This document shows, piece by piece, positions 27,164 to 35,587 of a stretch of 64,000 bases of DNA. The notes under the pieces were generated by a model. That model made no database searches. It had not been told where the DNA came from and saw only the letters and a program-made list of their open reading frames with translations. How positions within the stretch are numbered: position 1 is the stretch's first letter; each line of letters begins with the position of its first letter. Both the position numbers and the translations under genes were made by a program. Origin of the DNA: Zoogloea sp. 1C4. GTDB lineage: Bacteria > Pseudomonadota > Gammaproteobacteria > Burkholderiales > Rhodocyclaceae. Location: positions 124,001 to 188,000 of the forward strand of contig NZ_SSXU01000001.1 of the NCBI RefSeq assembly GCF_009469605.1. The letters are read 5' to 3'.

Positions 27164-28528
27164 TCAGCTAGCAACAAGGCGGTTGATGTCGTTGTAGAAG
27201 GCAAAAGCCATTAGCGCCGCCAGCAGAGCCATTCCAATCTGCTGTCCGATTTCCATGACGCGTTCGGAAACCGGGCCGCCCTTGATGATCTCGATCACAT
27301 AATACAGCAAGTGTCCGCCATCAAGCACGGGCACCGGCAGCAGATTGAGGACCCCAAGACTGATGCTGATGAGCGCCAGGAACTTGATGTAATGGGCCCA
27401 GCCCATGCGGGCCGACTGGCCGGCAAAGTCGGCTATCGTCACCGGGCCGCTGAGATTCTTGACCGAAACCTCACCGACGATCATGCGTCCGAGCACCGAC
27501 AGGCTCATCGTCGCGGTTTCCCAGGTCTGGTTGATGCCCTTGGTGAGCGCATCCAGTGCCCCGTAGCGTACGGTGACGAACATGAGGTCTCGCTGCCCTT
27601 CGGCATCGGCCATCGCGACGCCGATTCGTCCGATGGTCCGACCATTCTCCTCGATGGCCTTCGGCACCAGTTGCACCACCTGCGTCTCGCTGCCGCGTAG
27701 CACTTCCACCTCGAGCGTCTGACCCGCAGCATCGCGCACGCTGGCGACGAGCTCCGACCAGGTCTCGACCGCCTTGTCACCAATCCGCACCACCCGGTCG
27801 CCAGATTGCAGACCGGCCGTTGCAGCGGCGCCGTCGGCGCTCAGCTGACCGAGCACCGCAGGCAGCTTGGGCCGATATAGACGCAGGCCGAGCTGGCTCG
27901 CAGCGTCGTTCTGGGTCTGATCCACATCAACCCCCGACAGATCCAGCTTGCGGAAGGCGATCTCGTTCTGCCCGTTGATGGTCTCGATGGTGACGCTGCG
28001 TCGGTCGAGGGCGTCGTTGAGCAGGTGCCAACGGAAATCGGTCCACGTCTGCACCTCGTCGCCGTTCACGGAACGCACGAGTTCGCCGTCCTGGAAACCT
28101 GCCTGAGCCGCCAGGCTCTCGGCTGGCGGCTCGCCGATGCGGGCGCGAATCTCCTCGACACCACCGGCGTAAAGCCCCCAGTAAAGCACGATGGCCAGCA
28201 CGAAGTTGGCCAGCGGCCCGGCAGCGACGATGGCGATCCGGCGCCAGACGGACTGACGGTTGAACGCCCGGTGCAGCTCTTCGGCTGGCACCGGCGCTTC
28301 GCGCTCGTCGAGCATTTTTACGTAACCGCCAAGCGGAAAGACCGACAGCGCCCACTCGGTCTGGTCGGCACCAAGGCGCCGCATGAACAGCACCTTGCCG
28401 AAACCCAGCGAGAACCGCAGCACCTTCACGCCGCACAGGCGCGCGATGATGTAGTGGCCAAACTCGTGGACGATGATCAGCACACCGAGCGCCGCGAGAA
28501 ACGGCAGGACGTAATCGAGCAGGCTCAT
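27164..28528 (-). CDS. rseP: RIP metalloprotease RseP
   Basis: The 454-residue membrane zinc protease performs site-2 cleavage of anti-sigma factors, releasing the envelope-stress sigma factor. The zinc motif is HEFGH (21-25) in the first membrane segment; the third ligand is in NLLPVPVLDGGHLLYY. Two PDZ domains lie between (about 110-320; GFQDGELVRSVNGDEVQ, then GLQSGDRVVRIGDKAVE). The ATG at 28528 matches the family start MSLLDYVLPFLAALG. It is between dxr and bamA, the standard order. Confidence 0.97.
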   Translation of the reverse strand: MSLLDYVLPFLAALGVLIIVHEFGHYIIARLCGVKVLRFSLGFGKVLFMRRLGADQTEWALSVFPLGGYVKMLDEREAPVPAEELHRAFNRQSVWRRIAIVAAGPLANFVLAIVLYWGLYAGGVEEIRARIGEPPAESLAAQAGFQDGELVRSVNGDEVQTWTDFRWHLLNDALDRRSVTIETINGQNEIAFRKLDLSGVDVDQTQNDAASQLGLRLYRPKLPAVLGQLSADGAAATAGLQSGDRVVRIGDKAVETWSELVASVRDAAGQTLEVEVLRGSETQVVQLVPKAIEENGRTIGRIGVAMADAEGQRDLMFVTVRYGALDALTKGINQTWETATMSLSVLGRMIVGEVSVKNLSGPVTIADFAGQSARMGWAHYIKFLALISISLGVLNLLPVPVLDGGHLLYYVIEIIKGGPVSERVMEIGQQIGMALLAALMAFAFYNDINRLVAS

Positions 28529-28574
28529 CGAGCACCCCCTGCAGACCGCCACCGCATGAACAGAGGCGCTCCGG

Positions 28575-29768
28575 TCACGAGCAATACTGGCGAACGAGAC
28601 TCGCCGCGACCTGTCTGGCCTGACGATCCGCTTCGAACACAACCTCAAGGGAATCCGCGCTCTGCGCTTCGATCCTGTCGAGGGTCGCAGCGATCACCCC
28701 GGCGATGCGATCGAAACGCAGGCCGCCGCCGAGGAACTCGCCAACAGCGATCTCGTTGGCCGCGTTGAGCACTGCCGGCGCAATGCCCCCCTCCTCCAGC
28801 GCCCGGTAAGCCAGCGCCAGACACGGAAAGCGCTGCAGATCGGGGCGTTCGAAATTGAGCTGACCGACGGCAAACAGATCGAGCGGCTTGACGCCCGCAT
28901 CGACCCGCTCGGGATAAGCCATCGCGTGGGCGATGGGCGTGCGCATGTCGGGGTTGCCGAGCTGGGCCAGCACCGACCCATCCACGTAGGCCACCATCGA
29001 GTGGATGACGCTCTCGGGATGGATCACCACCTCGATCCGCTCTGCGGGTGCACCGAACAGCCAGTGGGCCTCGATGACTTCCAGCCCCTTGTTCATCATG
29101 GTCGCCGAATCGACCGAAATCTTGCGGCCCATCACCCAATTGGGGTGAGCGCAGGCCATGTCGGGCGTCACTGCAGCAAGCTCTTCAAGCGGCTTGCGGC
29201 GGAACGGGCCACCCGATGCGGTAAGCAGGATGCGCGTGACCTCGGTGCCATCAACCCCCTGGCGAAAACCGCTGGGCAGCGCCTGGAAGATCGCGTTGTG
29301 CTCGCTGTCGATGGGCAGCAGGGTCGCGCCGTTGGCGGAGACTTCCTGCATGAAGAGCGCGCCGGACATCACCAGCGCCTCCTTGTTGGCCAGCAGGATG
29401 CGCTTGCCTGCGCGCGCTGCAGCGAGGGTCGGAACCAGACCCGCGGCACCGACGATCGCGGCCATCACCATGTCGACTTCCGGCGCAGAAGCAACAGCCA
29501 CCAGCGAAGCTGCACCAGCCAGCACCTCCGTGCAGCAGCCGGCCGCATCCAGACGGGCCTGCAGCGCCTGCGCGTCTTCGGCGCGATCCAGCACCGCATA
29601 GGCCGGCCGATGCTGCAGGCACTGCTGGTAGAGCTTGTCCACCTGCCGGTGGGCGGTCAGGGCGAAAACGCCATAACGCTCCGGGTGGCGCGCAACGACA
29701 TCAAGGGTGCTGACACCAATCGAGCCCGTCGCACCAAGTACGGTGATGAACTTTTTGTCGGAAACCAT
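28575..29768 (-). CDS. dxr: 1-deoxy-D-xylulose 5-phosphate reductoisomerase
   Basis: The 397-residue NADPH enzyme makes methylerythritol 4-phosphate, the committed step of the MEP isoprenoid pathway. The nucleotide fold is [16 protein letters not shown] (about 10-25); the metal and substrate segments are [33 protein letters not shown] and [21 protein letters not shown]. It lies 3 bases after cdsA and feeds UppS, which is encoded two genes upstream. Confidence 0.97.
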   Translation of the reverse strand: MVSDKKFITVLGATGSIGVSTLDVVARHPERYGVFALTAHRQVDKLYQQCLQHRPAYAVLDRAEDAQALQARLDAAGCCTEVLAGAASLVAVASAPEVDMVMAAIVGAAGLVPTLAAARAGKRILLANKEALVMSGALFMQEVSANGATLLPIDSEHNAIFQALPSGFRQGVDGTEVTRILLTASGGPFRRKPLEELAAVTPDMACAHPNWVMGRKISVDSATMMNKGLEVIEAHWLFGAPAERIEVVIHPESVIHSMVAYVDGSVLAQLGNPDMRTPIAHAMAYPERVDAGVKPLDLFAVGQLNFERPDLQRFPCLALAYRALEEGGIAPAVLNAANEIAVGEFLGGGLRFDRIAGVIAATLDRIEAQSADSLEVVFEADRQARQVAASLVRQYCS

Positions 29769-29771
29769 GGC

Positions 29772-30599
29772 TTACCGGGCGAACCAGAGGGCCAGCAGAC
29801 CCGCCAGCGGAAGAGTCGAAGTGAGGCTGTCGATGCGGTCGAGAACACCGCCATGGCCGGGCAGCAGCGTGCCGCTGTCCTTGACGCCGGCCTGGCGCTT
29901 GAGCATCGACTCGAAGAGATCACCGATGATGCTGATCGCGGTGAAGGCGACGAGCCCGACGGCCGCAAACACCAGCTGACCAATAGCCAGCCCGTGGGGC
30001 AGGAAGTAAGACAGGCAGACCAGGCCGTAGATCACGACGCCCGCGACGGCACCATAGGCACCTTCCCAGCTCTTGCCAGGGCTGATCGCCGGCGCCAGCT
30101 TGCGCCGACCGAAGGCACGACCGGTGAAGTAGGCCGCAATGTCGGCGATCCAGACCGACGCCATCACGCCCAGCAGCAGCCAGGGGCTGAGCAGGCGCAA
30201 GTGGATCATTGCGAGACTGGGCGGGATCAGCAGCACAAAGCCCACCAGCGCCGCGGCGCCAGCACCGGGCAGCGCCCAGCGGGACCGCAACCAGAACGGC
30301 ACGCATAGCACCCAGAACAGCGCGCTCAGCCCATACGCAGGAACGAGATTGAAGGGCGGAACGGTGTCGTCCCGGTGCAACCCGGCCACGAGGCCGAAGG
30401 AGAGGCACAACGCCCCCAGCAGCATGGCGTAGATCCAGCGCCGGCCGCCCTTGTAGCCAACGATGCCACCCCACTCGTGGGCGGCCGTCGCGCAGATGAC
30501 GGACACGAAAGCGAGCCAGCCCCAGGACGGCAGCAGGAACAGCGCGCAGAGCAGACCTGCCAGCAGGAAAATCGCGGTGATGACCCGCGCTTTAAGCAT
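29772..30599 (-). CDS. cdsA: Phosphatidate cytidylyltransferase
   Basis: The 275-residue multi-pass membrane enzyme makes CDP-diacylglycerol from CTP and phosphatidic acid. The C-terminal signature lies in SVWIADIAAYFTGRAFGRRK, SPGKSWEGAYG and LPGHGGVLDRIDSLTSTLP. I chose ATG 30599 (MLKARVITAIFLLAGLL), which overlaps the uppS 3' end by 8 bases; the longer upstream frame lies in uppS. About eight membrane segments are predicted. Confidence 0.96.
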   Translation of the reverse strand: MLKARVITAIFLLAGLLCALFLLPSWGWLAFVSVICATAAHEWGGIVGYKGGRRWIYAMLLGALCLSFGLVAGLHRDDTVPPFNLVPAYGLSALFWVLCVPFWLRSRWALPGAGAAALVGFVLLIPPSLAMIHLRLLSPWLLLGVMASVWIADIAAYFTGRAFGRRKLAPAISPGKSWEGAYGAVAGVVIYGLVCLSYFLPHGLAIGQLVFAAVGLVAFTAISIIGDLFESMLKRQAGVKDSGTLLPGHGGVLDRIDSLTSTLPLAGLLALWFAR

Positions 30600-31377
30600 G
30601 GCCTGAGCCGGAAGAATCCGCTCCGCCGACAACCTGCTCGCTGGTCCGACCGAAGCGTCGCTCGCGCCCCTGATAGGACGCAATGGCGGCATCCAGTTCG
30701 GCCTCGCCGAACTCGGGCCACAGCTTGTCGGTGAAATACAGCTCGGAATAGGCGAGCTGCCAGAGCATGAAATTGCTGATGCGGGTTTCGCCGCCGGTGC
30801 GGATGAACAGATCCGGCTCCGGGCTGAAGCTCAGCGCCAGATGGGGTGCCAGATCATCCTCGGCGTAGCCGCCTTCGCGGGGGCCACAAGCGGCAATCAT
30901 CTTGTCGACGGCCTGCATGATGTCCCAGCGACCGCCATAGTTGGCGCAGATCGTCAGGTTCATCTTGGTGTTGCCGGCTGTGAGCGCTTCGCCATCGCCG
31001 ATCAGATCGACCAGCGCCTTGTCGAACGGCGCAAGATCACCCACGACACGCAGGCGAATGTTGTTGCGGTGGATGCGCTCGATCTCGGCCTTGAGCGATT
31101 TCACGAACAGCTGCATCAGGAACGAGACCTCGTCCTTCGGACGACGCCAGTTCTCGGAGCTGAAGGCAAAGACGGTCAGATATTCGACGCCGCGATCGAG
31201 GCAGGTGCGGATGACTTCGCGCAGGGAATCGACGCCCTTGGCATGGCCCGCAACCCGTGGCATCAGGCGCTTTCGCGCCCAACGCCCGTTGCCGTCCATG
31301 ATGATCGCGATATGCCGCGGAACCTGCGCAGCCTCAGGTACGCCCCGCGTGGAGCTGGTAAACGGCAATCGCACCAT
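30592..31377 (-). CDS. uppS: Undecaprenyl diphosphate synthase
   Basis: The 261-residue cis-prenyltransferase makes the C55 lipid carrier for peptidoglycan and LPS. The catalytic D28 lies in HIAIIMDGNGRWARKR; other signatures are FAFSSENWRRPKDEV and LFIRTGGETRISNFMLWQLAYSE-type sequence, with the diphosphate-binding RTGGE. It follows frr by 48 bases. Normal length, with a slightly long N-terminal stretch (residues 1-20). Confidence 0.97.
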   Translation of the reverse strand: MVRLPFTSSTRGVPEAAQVPRHIAIIMDGNGRWARKRLMPRVAGHAKGVDSLREVIRTCLDRGVEYLTVFAFSSENWRRPKDEVSFLMQLFVKSLKAEIERIHRNNIRLRVVGDLAPFDKALVDLIGDGEALTAGNTKMNLTICANYGGRWDIMQAVDKMIAACGPREGGYAEDDLAPHLALSFSPEPDLFIRTGGETRISNFMLWQLAYSELYFTDKLWPEFGEAELDAAIASYQGRERRFGRTSEQVVGGADSSGSGHA

Positions 31378-31425
31378 GTAATCTCCGCCTGAAAAGAACC
31401 GGGAAAGCAGACACTGACCGGATGG

Positions 31426-31983
31426 TCAGATCTGCATCAGCTCTTGTTCTTTCTGTGCGAGAAGCTTGTCGATTTCGACCACTGCCTTGTCGGTCAGCTT
31501 CTGGACGTCGTCCTGGGCACGACGCTCATCGTCTTCCGAGATCGTCTTGGCCTTCAGGGCATCCTTCAGGGAGGCGTTGGCGTCCCGGCGCAGATTGCGC
31601 ACGGCCACCTTGGCCCCTTCACCTTCATGCTTGACGACCTTGATCAGTTCCTTGCGACGCTCTTCGGTCAGCGCCGGCATCGGAACGCGGATCACTTCGC
31701 CCTGGGACGACGGATTGAGACCCAGGTCGGAATCGCGGATGGCCTTCTCGACCTTGCCGATCATCGGTTTTTCCCAGGGCTGCACACCAATCGTGCGGGC
31801 GTCGATCAGGGTGATGTTGGCCACCTGATTGACCGGCACCGGGCTACCGTAATAATCGACCATCACGTGATCCAGAATGCCCGTGCTCGCGCGGCCGGTA
31901 CGCACCTTCGCGAGATCCAGCTTGAGCGCCTCGATGGACTTCTGCATCTTGGCTTCGGTAGTTTTCTTGAGTTCCGGGATCAT
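31426..31983 (-). CDS. frr: Ribosome recycling factor
   Basis: The 185-residue protein dissociates post-termination ribosomes together with EF-G. It has the three-helix bundle domain with KTRTGRAS-like sequence ([18 protein letters not shown]) and the hinge/beta domain ([21 protein letters not shown]). The sequence [32 protein letters not shown] is highly conserved but quoted here only in part. It lies 10 bases after pyrH. Confidence 0.98.
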   Translation of the reverse strand: MIPELKKTTEAKMQKSIEALKLDLAKVRTGRASTGILDHVMVDYYGSPVPVNQVANITLIDARTIGVQPWEKPMIGKVEKAIRDSDLGLNPSSQGEVIRVPMPALTEERRKELIKVVKHEGEGAKVAVRNLRRDANASLKDALKAKTISEDDERRAQDDVQKLTDKAVVEIDKLLAQKEQELMQI

Positions 31984-31993
31984 CGATTCATCC

Positions 31994-32710
31994 TCAGCAA
32001 TAGACCAGCGTACCTTCGTCCTCGCCCATCACGACGCGCTTGAGCGCACCGCTCTTGAACAGGCTGAAGACGTTGATCGGAAGACGCTGGTCGCGGCACA
32101 GCGCGAACGCGGTCGCATCCATCACGGCGAGGTTGCGGGCGATCGCTTCGTCAAAGGAAATTCGCTGGAAACGCGTGGCGGCCGGATCCTTCTTCGGGTC
32201 GGCGGTGTAGATGCCATCCACCTTGGTGGCTTTCAGCACGATGTCCGCACCAATTTCGGAACCGCGCAGGGCTGCAGCGGTGTCCGTCGTGAAGAACGGA
32301 TTACCGGTGCCGGCACCAAAGATGACGACGCGACCTTCTTCAAGGTAGCGGATGGCCTTGCCACGGATGTACGGCTCGACCACCTGGTCGATCCGCAGCG
32401 CGGACTGAACCCGCGCATTGACCCCGGCGGCGCGAAAGGCGTCCGCAAGGGCCATGGCGTTCATGACGGTGGCCAGCATCCCCATATAGTCGGCGGTGGC
32501 GCGGTCCATTCCGGACGCAGCCCCCGCCATGCCACGGAAGATGTTCCCGCCGCCAATCACAATCCCGATCTCGACCCCAAGTCGGGTCACCTCGACCACA
32601 TCGCGAACGATGCCGGAAACGACCTCCTGGTTGATGCCGTAGGCGTCGTCGCCCATCAGGGCTTCGCCGGAGAGCTTGAGGAGAATGCGTTTGTAGGCGG
32701 GCTGGCTCAT
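31994..32710 (-). CDS. pyrH: Uridylate kinase
   Basis: The 238-residue amino-acid-kinase-fold enzyme phosphorylates UMP to UDP and is allosterically controlled by GTP and UTP in the family. Motifs include [19 protein letters not shown] at the N-terminus, [26 protein letters not shown] and the [19 protein letters not shown] nucleotide-binding loop. It sits between tsf (15-base gap) and frr, as in most bacteria. Confidence 0.98.
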   Translation of the reverse strand: MSQPAYKRILLKLSGEALMGDDAYGINQEVVSGIVRDVVEVTRLGVEIGIVIGGGNIFRGMAGAASGMDRATADYMGMLATVMNAMALADAFRAAGVNARVQSALRIDQVVEPYIRGKAIRYLEEGRVVIFGAGTGNPFFTTDTAAALRGSEIGADIVLKATKVDGIYTADPKKDPAATRFQRISFDEAIARNLAVMDATAFALCRDQRLPINVFSLFKSGALKRVVMGEDEGTLVYC

Positions 32711-32725
32711 CGTCAGGCTACTCCC

Positions 32726-33622
32726 TTACTTCTGGGCAGCAGCAGCGGCCTGGGCGGCCACTTCGGCGGCGAAATCGGTCACCTTCTTCTCGATGCCTTC
32801 GCCGACGACGTACAGGGTGAAACCGGCAACCGAAGCGCCCTTGGCCTTCAGCAGCTGGGCCACGGTCTGCTTGCCGTCTTCAGCCTTCACGAAGACCTGA
32901 TCCAGCAGGGTCACGTCCTTCAGGAACTTCTGGACGGTGCCTTCGGCGATCTTCTCGAGCATGGCTTCCGGCTTGCCGGCTTCGCGAGCCTTCTCGATGG
33001 CGATGCGACGCTCGACATCCAGCAGCTCGGCGGGAACACCGGAGGCGTCGAGGGACTTCGGCTTGGAAGCGGCGATGTGCATGGCCAGATCCTTGGCCAG
33101 GGCTTCGTCACCACCCACGAGGTCGATCAGCACGCCGATCTTGGCGCCGCCGTGGATGTAGCTCGCAACGGCACCCTTGGCTTCGGTACGGACGAAGCGG
33201 CGGATGGACATGTTCTCACCGATCTTGCCAACCAGCGCCTTGCGGACTTCTTCAACGGTCTGACCGTCGATTTCCAGCGCGGACAGGGCTTCGACGTCGG
33301 CCGGGTTCTTGGTGGCGACGAGTTCGGCGACGTTCTTGACCAGCGCCAGGAAGTCGTCGTTCTTGGCAACGAAGTCGGTCTCGCAGTTCACTTCGACCAT
33401 CGCGCCGAGCTTGGCGTCGGCGGAGATGTGCACGCCAACGATGCCTTCGGCGGTCACGCGGGCGGCAGCCTTGGAGGCCTTGTTGCCCAGCTTGACGCGC
33501 AGGATTTCTTCAGCCTTGTCCATGTCGCCAGCGGCTTCGGACAGGGCCTTCTTGCATTCCATCATGGGCGCGTCGGTCTTTTCGCGCAGCTCCTTGACCA
33601 TGCTTGCGGTGATTTCCGCCAT
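32726..33622 (-). CDS. tsf: Elongation factor Ts
   Basis: The 298-residue guanine-nucleotide exchange factor regenerates EF-Tu-GTP. The N-terminal domain shows [19 protein letters not shown], and the core has the canonical TDFVAKND ([18 protein letters not shown]). AGGAG lies about 7 bases before the ATG. It follows rpsB in the same transcript; an inverted repeat lies between the two genes (33668-33690). Confidence 0.98.
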   Translation of the reverse strand: MAEITASMVKELREKTDAPMMECKKALSEAAGDMDKAEEILRVKLGNKASKAAARVTAEGIVGVHISADAKLGAMVEVNCETDFVAKNDDFLALVKNVAELVATKNPADVEALSALEIDGQTVEEVRKALVGKIGENMSIRRFVRTEAKGAVASYIHGGAKIGVLIDLVGGDEALAKDLAMHIAASKPKSLDASGVPAELLDVERRIAIEKAREAGKPEAMLEKIAEGTVQKFLKDVTLLDQVFVKAEDGKQTVAQLLKAKGASVAGFTLYVVGEGIEKKVTDFAAEVAAQAAAAAQK

Positions 33623-33667
33623 GTTTGCTCCTGGATATCTAATTGAATGATGTTCAGTCGGATGCTG

Positions 33668-33690
33668 AATGGGCGCCCGAGGCGCCCATT
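33668..33690 (-). promoter_or_regulatory. Perfect stem-loop between rpsB and tsf
   Basis: AATGGGCGCC and GGCGCCCATT form a perfect 10-bp stem with a 3-base loop in the 76-base rpsB-tsf spacer. No T-run follows in the direction of transcription, so it is unlikely to be a full intrinsic terminator. It may set the rpsB:tsf ratio by partial termination or RNA processing (inference). Confidence 0.65.
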
Positions 33691-33698
33691 GAGAGGGA

Positions 33699-34451
33699 TC
33701 AGGCCTGCTCTTCGGTGCCGTCTTCTACTTCGACGAACTCGTCGGAGCCGGCGGCAACGATTTCCTGGATCACGGCATTCTTGCCTTCCAGCACAGCATC
33801 GGCGACGCCACGGGCGTACAGGCGGATGGCGCGGGAGGAGTCATCGTTACCCGGGATCACGAAATCCACACCTTCGGGGGAGTGGTTGGTATCGACCACG
33901 GCCACAACCGGGATGCCCAGCTTGTTGGCTTCGGTGATGGCGATCTTGTGGTAGCCGACGTCGATGACGAACAGGGCATCCGGCAGACCGCCCAGATCCT
34001 TGATGCCGCCCAGGCTCTTCTGCAGCTTCTCGAGCTCGCGGGAGGCCATCAGGGCTTCTTTCTTGGACAGGCGCTCAATGGAGCCGTCTTCGACCATGGC
34101 TTCCATGTCCTTCAGGCGCTTGATGGAAACCTTGACGGTCTTGAAGTTGGTGAGCATGCCGCCCAGCCAGCGCTCATCGACGAACGGCATGCCGGCGCGC
34201 GCAGCTTCTTCAGCCACGATTTCGCGGGCCTGACGCTTGGTGCCGACGAACAGGATGGTGCCGCGGTTGGCAGCCAGCTTGCGCACGAAATCCATCGCCT
34301 CGTTGTACTTGACGAGGGTCTTTTCGAGGTTGACGATGTGGATCTTGTTGCGCTGACCGAAGATGAACGGGGCCATCTTCGGGTTCCAGAAACGGGTTTG
34401 ATGGCCGAAGTGGACGCCCGCTTCGAGCATTTGACGCATGGTGACAGACAT
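33699..34451 (-). CDS. rpsB: 30S ribosomal protein S2
   Basis: The 250-residue protein starts [20 protein letters not shown] and contains [20 protein letters not shown] and [20 protein letters not shown], both S2 signatures. I chose ATG 34451; the longer upstream frame reads through the untranslated leader. The C-terminus is acidic ([13 protein letters not shown]). It heads the rpsB-tsf-pyrH-frr cluster, behind a good sigma70 promoter and a structured leader of about 160 bases. Confidence 0.98.
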   Translation of the reverse strand: MSVTMRQMLEAGVHFGHQTRFWNPKMAPFIFGQRNKIHIVNLEKTLVKYNEAMDFVRKLAANRGTILFVGTKRQAREIVAEEAARAGMPFVDERWLGGMLTNFKTVKVSIKRLKDMEAMVEDGSIERLSKKEALMASRELEKLQKSLGGIKDLGGLPDALFVIDVGYHKIAITEANKLGIPVVAVVDTNHSPEGVDFVIPGNDDSSRAIRLYARGVADAVLEGKNAVIQEIVAAGSDEFVEVEDGTEEQA

Positions 34452-34614
34452 TGTGTAACTCCAGTTACTGAGGTTTGACCGCCGCCCGACCTGCCGACCT
34501 CGCCATCGCGAAGCCACGCTTAGCCGCGAATGCAGCACCGTACCCGGTGGCAACATCCGCCGGACCCCAATGGGCCGGACGTGTGTATTTTGCCTGGCAC
34601 CCTTGCCAGACAAG
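34452..34614 (-). promoter_or_regulatory. Structured 5' leader of rpsB
   Basis: On the minus strand the leader carries a 9-bp stem with a GU pair (TGTCTGGCA-AGGG-TGCCAGGCA, 34612-34591) and a second stem built on CCGG-CCC/GGG-CCGG (about 34578-34560). S2 represses rpsB-tsf through the leader in gammaproteobacteria; the same is plausible here but not shown. The transcript start is estimated from the -10. Confidence 0.5.
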
Positions 34615-34620
34615 CCGCAG

Positions 34621-34650
34621 ATTGTAGCAGGATACGGTTAAACCCCTCAA
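34621..34650 (-). promoter_or_regulatory. Sigma70 promoter of the rpsB operon
   Basis: On the minus strand TTGAGG (34650-34645) and TACAAT (34626-34621) are separated by 18 bases. Five of six -10 positions match the consensus. The predicted start lies about 163 bases before the rpsB ATG. Confidence 0.7.
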
Positions 34651-34687
34651 GGCCGGGATGTGCAGCGCAGCACCGGGGATAACCGGA

Positions 34688-34716
34688 TTGCCCCGGAAGG
34701 CCGCATGAGCTAGCCT
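34688..34716 (+). promoter_or_regulatory. Weak candidate promoter of map
   Basis: TTGCCC and TAGCCT are 17 bases apart, 33 bases before the map ATG. Both hexamers are imperfect, and no clear Shine-Dalgarno precedes map. No other candidate stands out in the 298-base rpsB-map interval. Confidence 0.3.
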
Positions 34717-34749
34717 ATCTGGTCGGAAAACCCCAGCAGATCAAGCCTC

Positions 34750-35577
34750 ATGAGCGTCACCATAAAAACGCCGGAAGAAATCGAAAAGATGCGTATCGCG
34801 GGCCGCCTCGGCTCGGAAGTGCTCGACTACATCACCCCCTTCGTGAAAGCCGGCGTCAGCACCGGCGAGATCGACCGCCTGTGCCACGAGTACATGGTCA
34901 ATGTGCAGGGCTGCATCCCCGCCCCGCTCAACTACGCGCCGCCGGGCTACACGCCCTACCCGAAGTCGATCTGCACCTCGGTGAATCATCAGGTCTGCCA
35001 CGGCGTGCCGAACGAAAAGGTGATCCTCAAGAAGGGGGACATCGTCAATCTGGACATCACCGTCATCAAGGACGGCTATCACGGCGACACCAGCCGGATG
35101 TTCATCGTCGGCGAAACCTCGATCCGCGCCAAGCGCCTGTGCCAGATCACCTACGAGTGCATGTGGCTGGGCATCGCCCAGGTCAAGCCCGGCGCCCACC
35201 TCGGCGACATCGGCGCCGCCATCCAGAAGCACGCCGAAGGCAATGGCTTCTCGGTGGTGCGCGAGTTCTGCGGCCACGGCATCGGCGCCAACTTCCACGA
35301 GGAGCCCCAGGTGCTGCACTACGGCAAGCCGGGTACCGGCATCGAGCTCAAGCCCGGGATGATCTTCACCATCGAGCCGATGATCAACGCCGGCAAGGCT
35401 GCGATCTCCGAACTGCCCGACGGCTGGACCATCGTGACCCGCGACCGCAGCCTGTCCGCCCAGTGGGAGCACATGGTGCTGGTCACCGAGACCGGCGTCG
35501 AGGTGCTCACCCTGTCGGCCGGCAGCCCGCCCCGCCCGGACATCGTTGCCCCCTACTCTGCCCAGATCAAGCCCTGA
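34750..35577 (+). CDS. map: Methionine aminopeptidase, type I
   Basis: The 275-residue dinuclear metalloenzyme removes N-terminal Met from new proteins. Metal ligands lie in VNLDITVIKDGYHGDTSRMF (two Asp), the FCGHGIGANFHEEP His, FTIEPMIN (Glu) and the C-terminal SAQWEHMVLV (Glu). It lacks the SH3-like extension of other types, as expected for type Ia. It is divergent from rpsB, a conserved arrangement, and 10 bases before glnD. Confidence 0.97.
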   Translation: MSVTIKTPEEIEKMRIAGRLGSEVLDYITPFVKAGVSTGEIDRLCHEYMVNVQGCIPAPLNYAPPGYTPYPKSICTSVNHQVCHGVPNEKVILKKGDIVNLDITVIKDGYHGDTSRMFIVGETSIRAKRLCQITYECMWLGIAQVKPGAHLGDIGAAIQKHAEGNGFSVVREFCGHGIGANFHEEPQVLHYGKPGTGIELKPGMIFTIEPMINAGKAAISELPDGWTIVTRDRSLSAQWEHMVLVTETGVEVLTLSAGSPPRPDIVAPYSAQIKP

Positions 35578-35587
35578 CCCGTCCAAG

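Noticed and set aside
24899-27214. A 771-codon open frame antisense to bamA
   Set aside because: BamA is unambiguous on the other strand. The antisense product is His/Arg/Gly/Val-rich without motifs, as expected from GC-biased codon positions.
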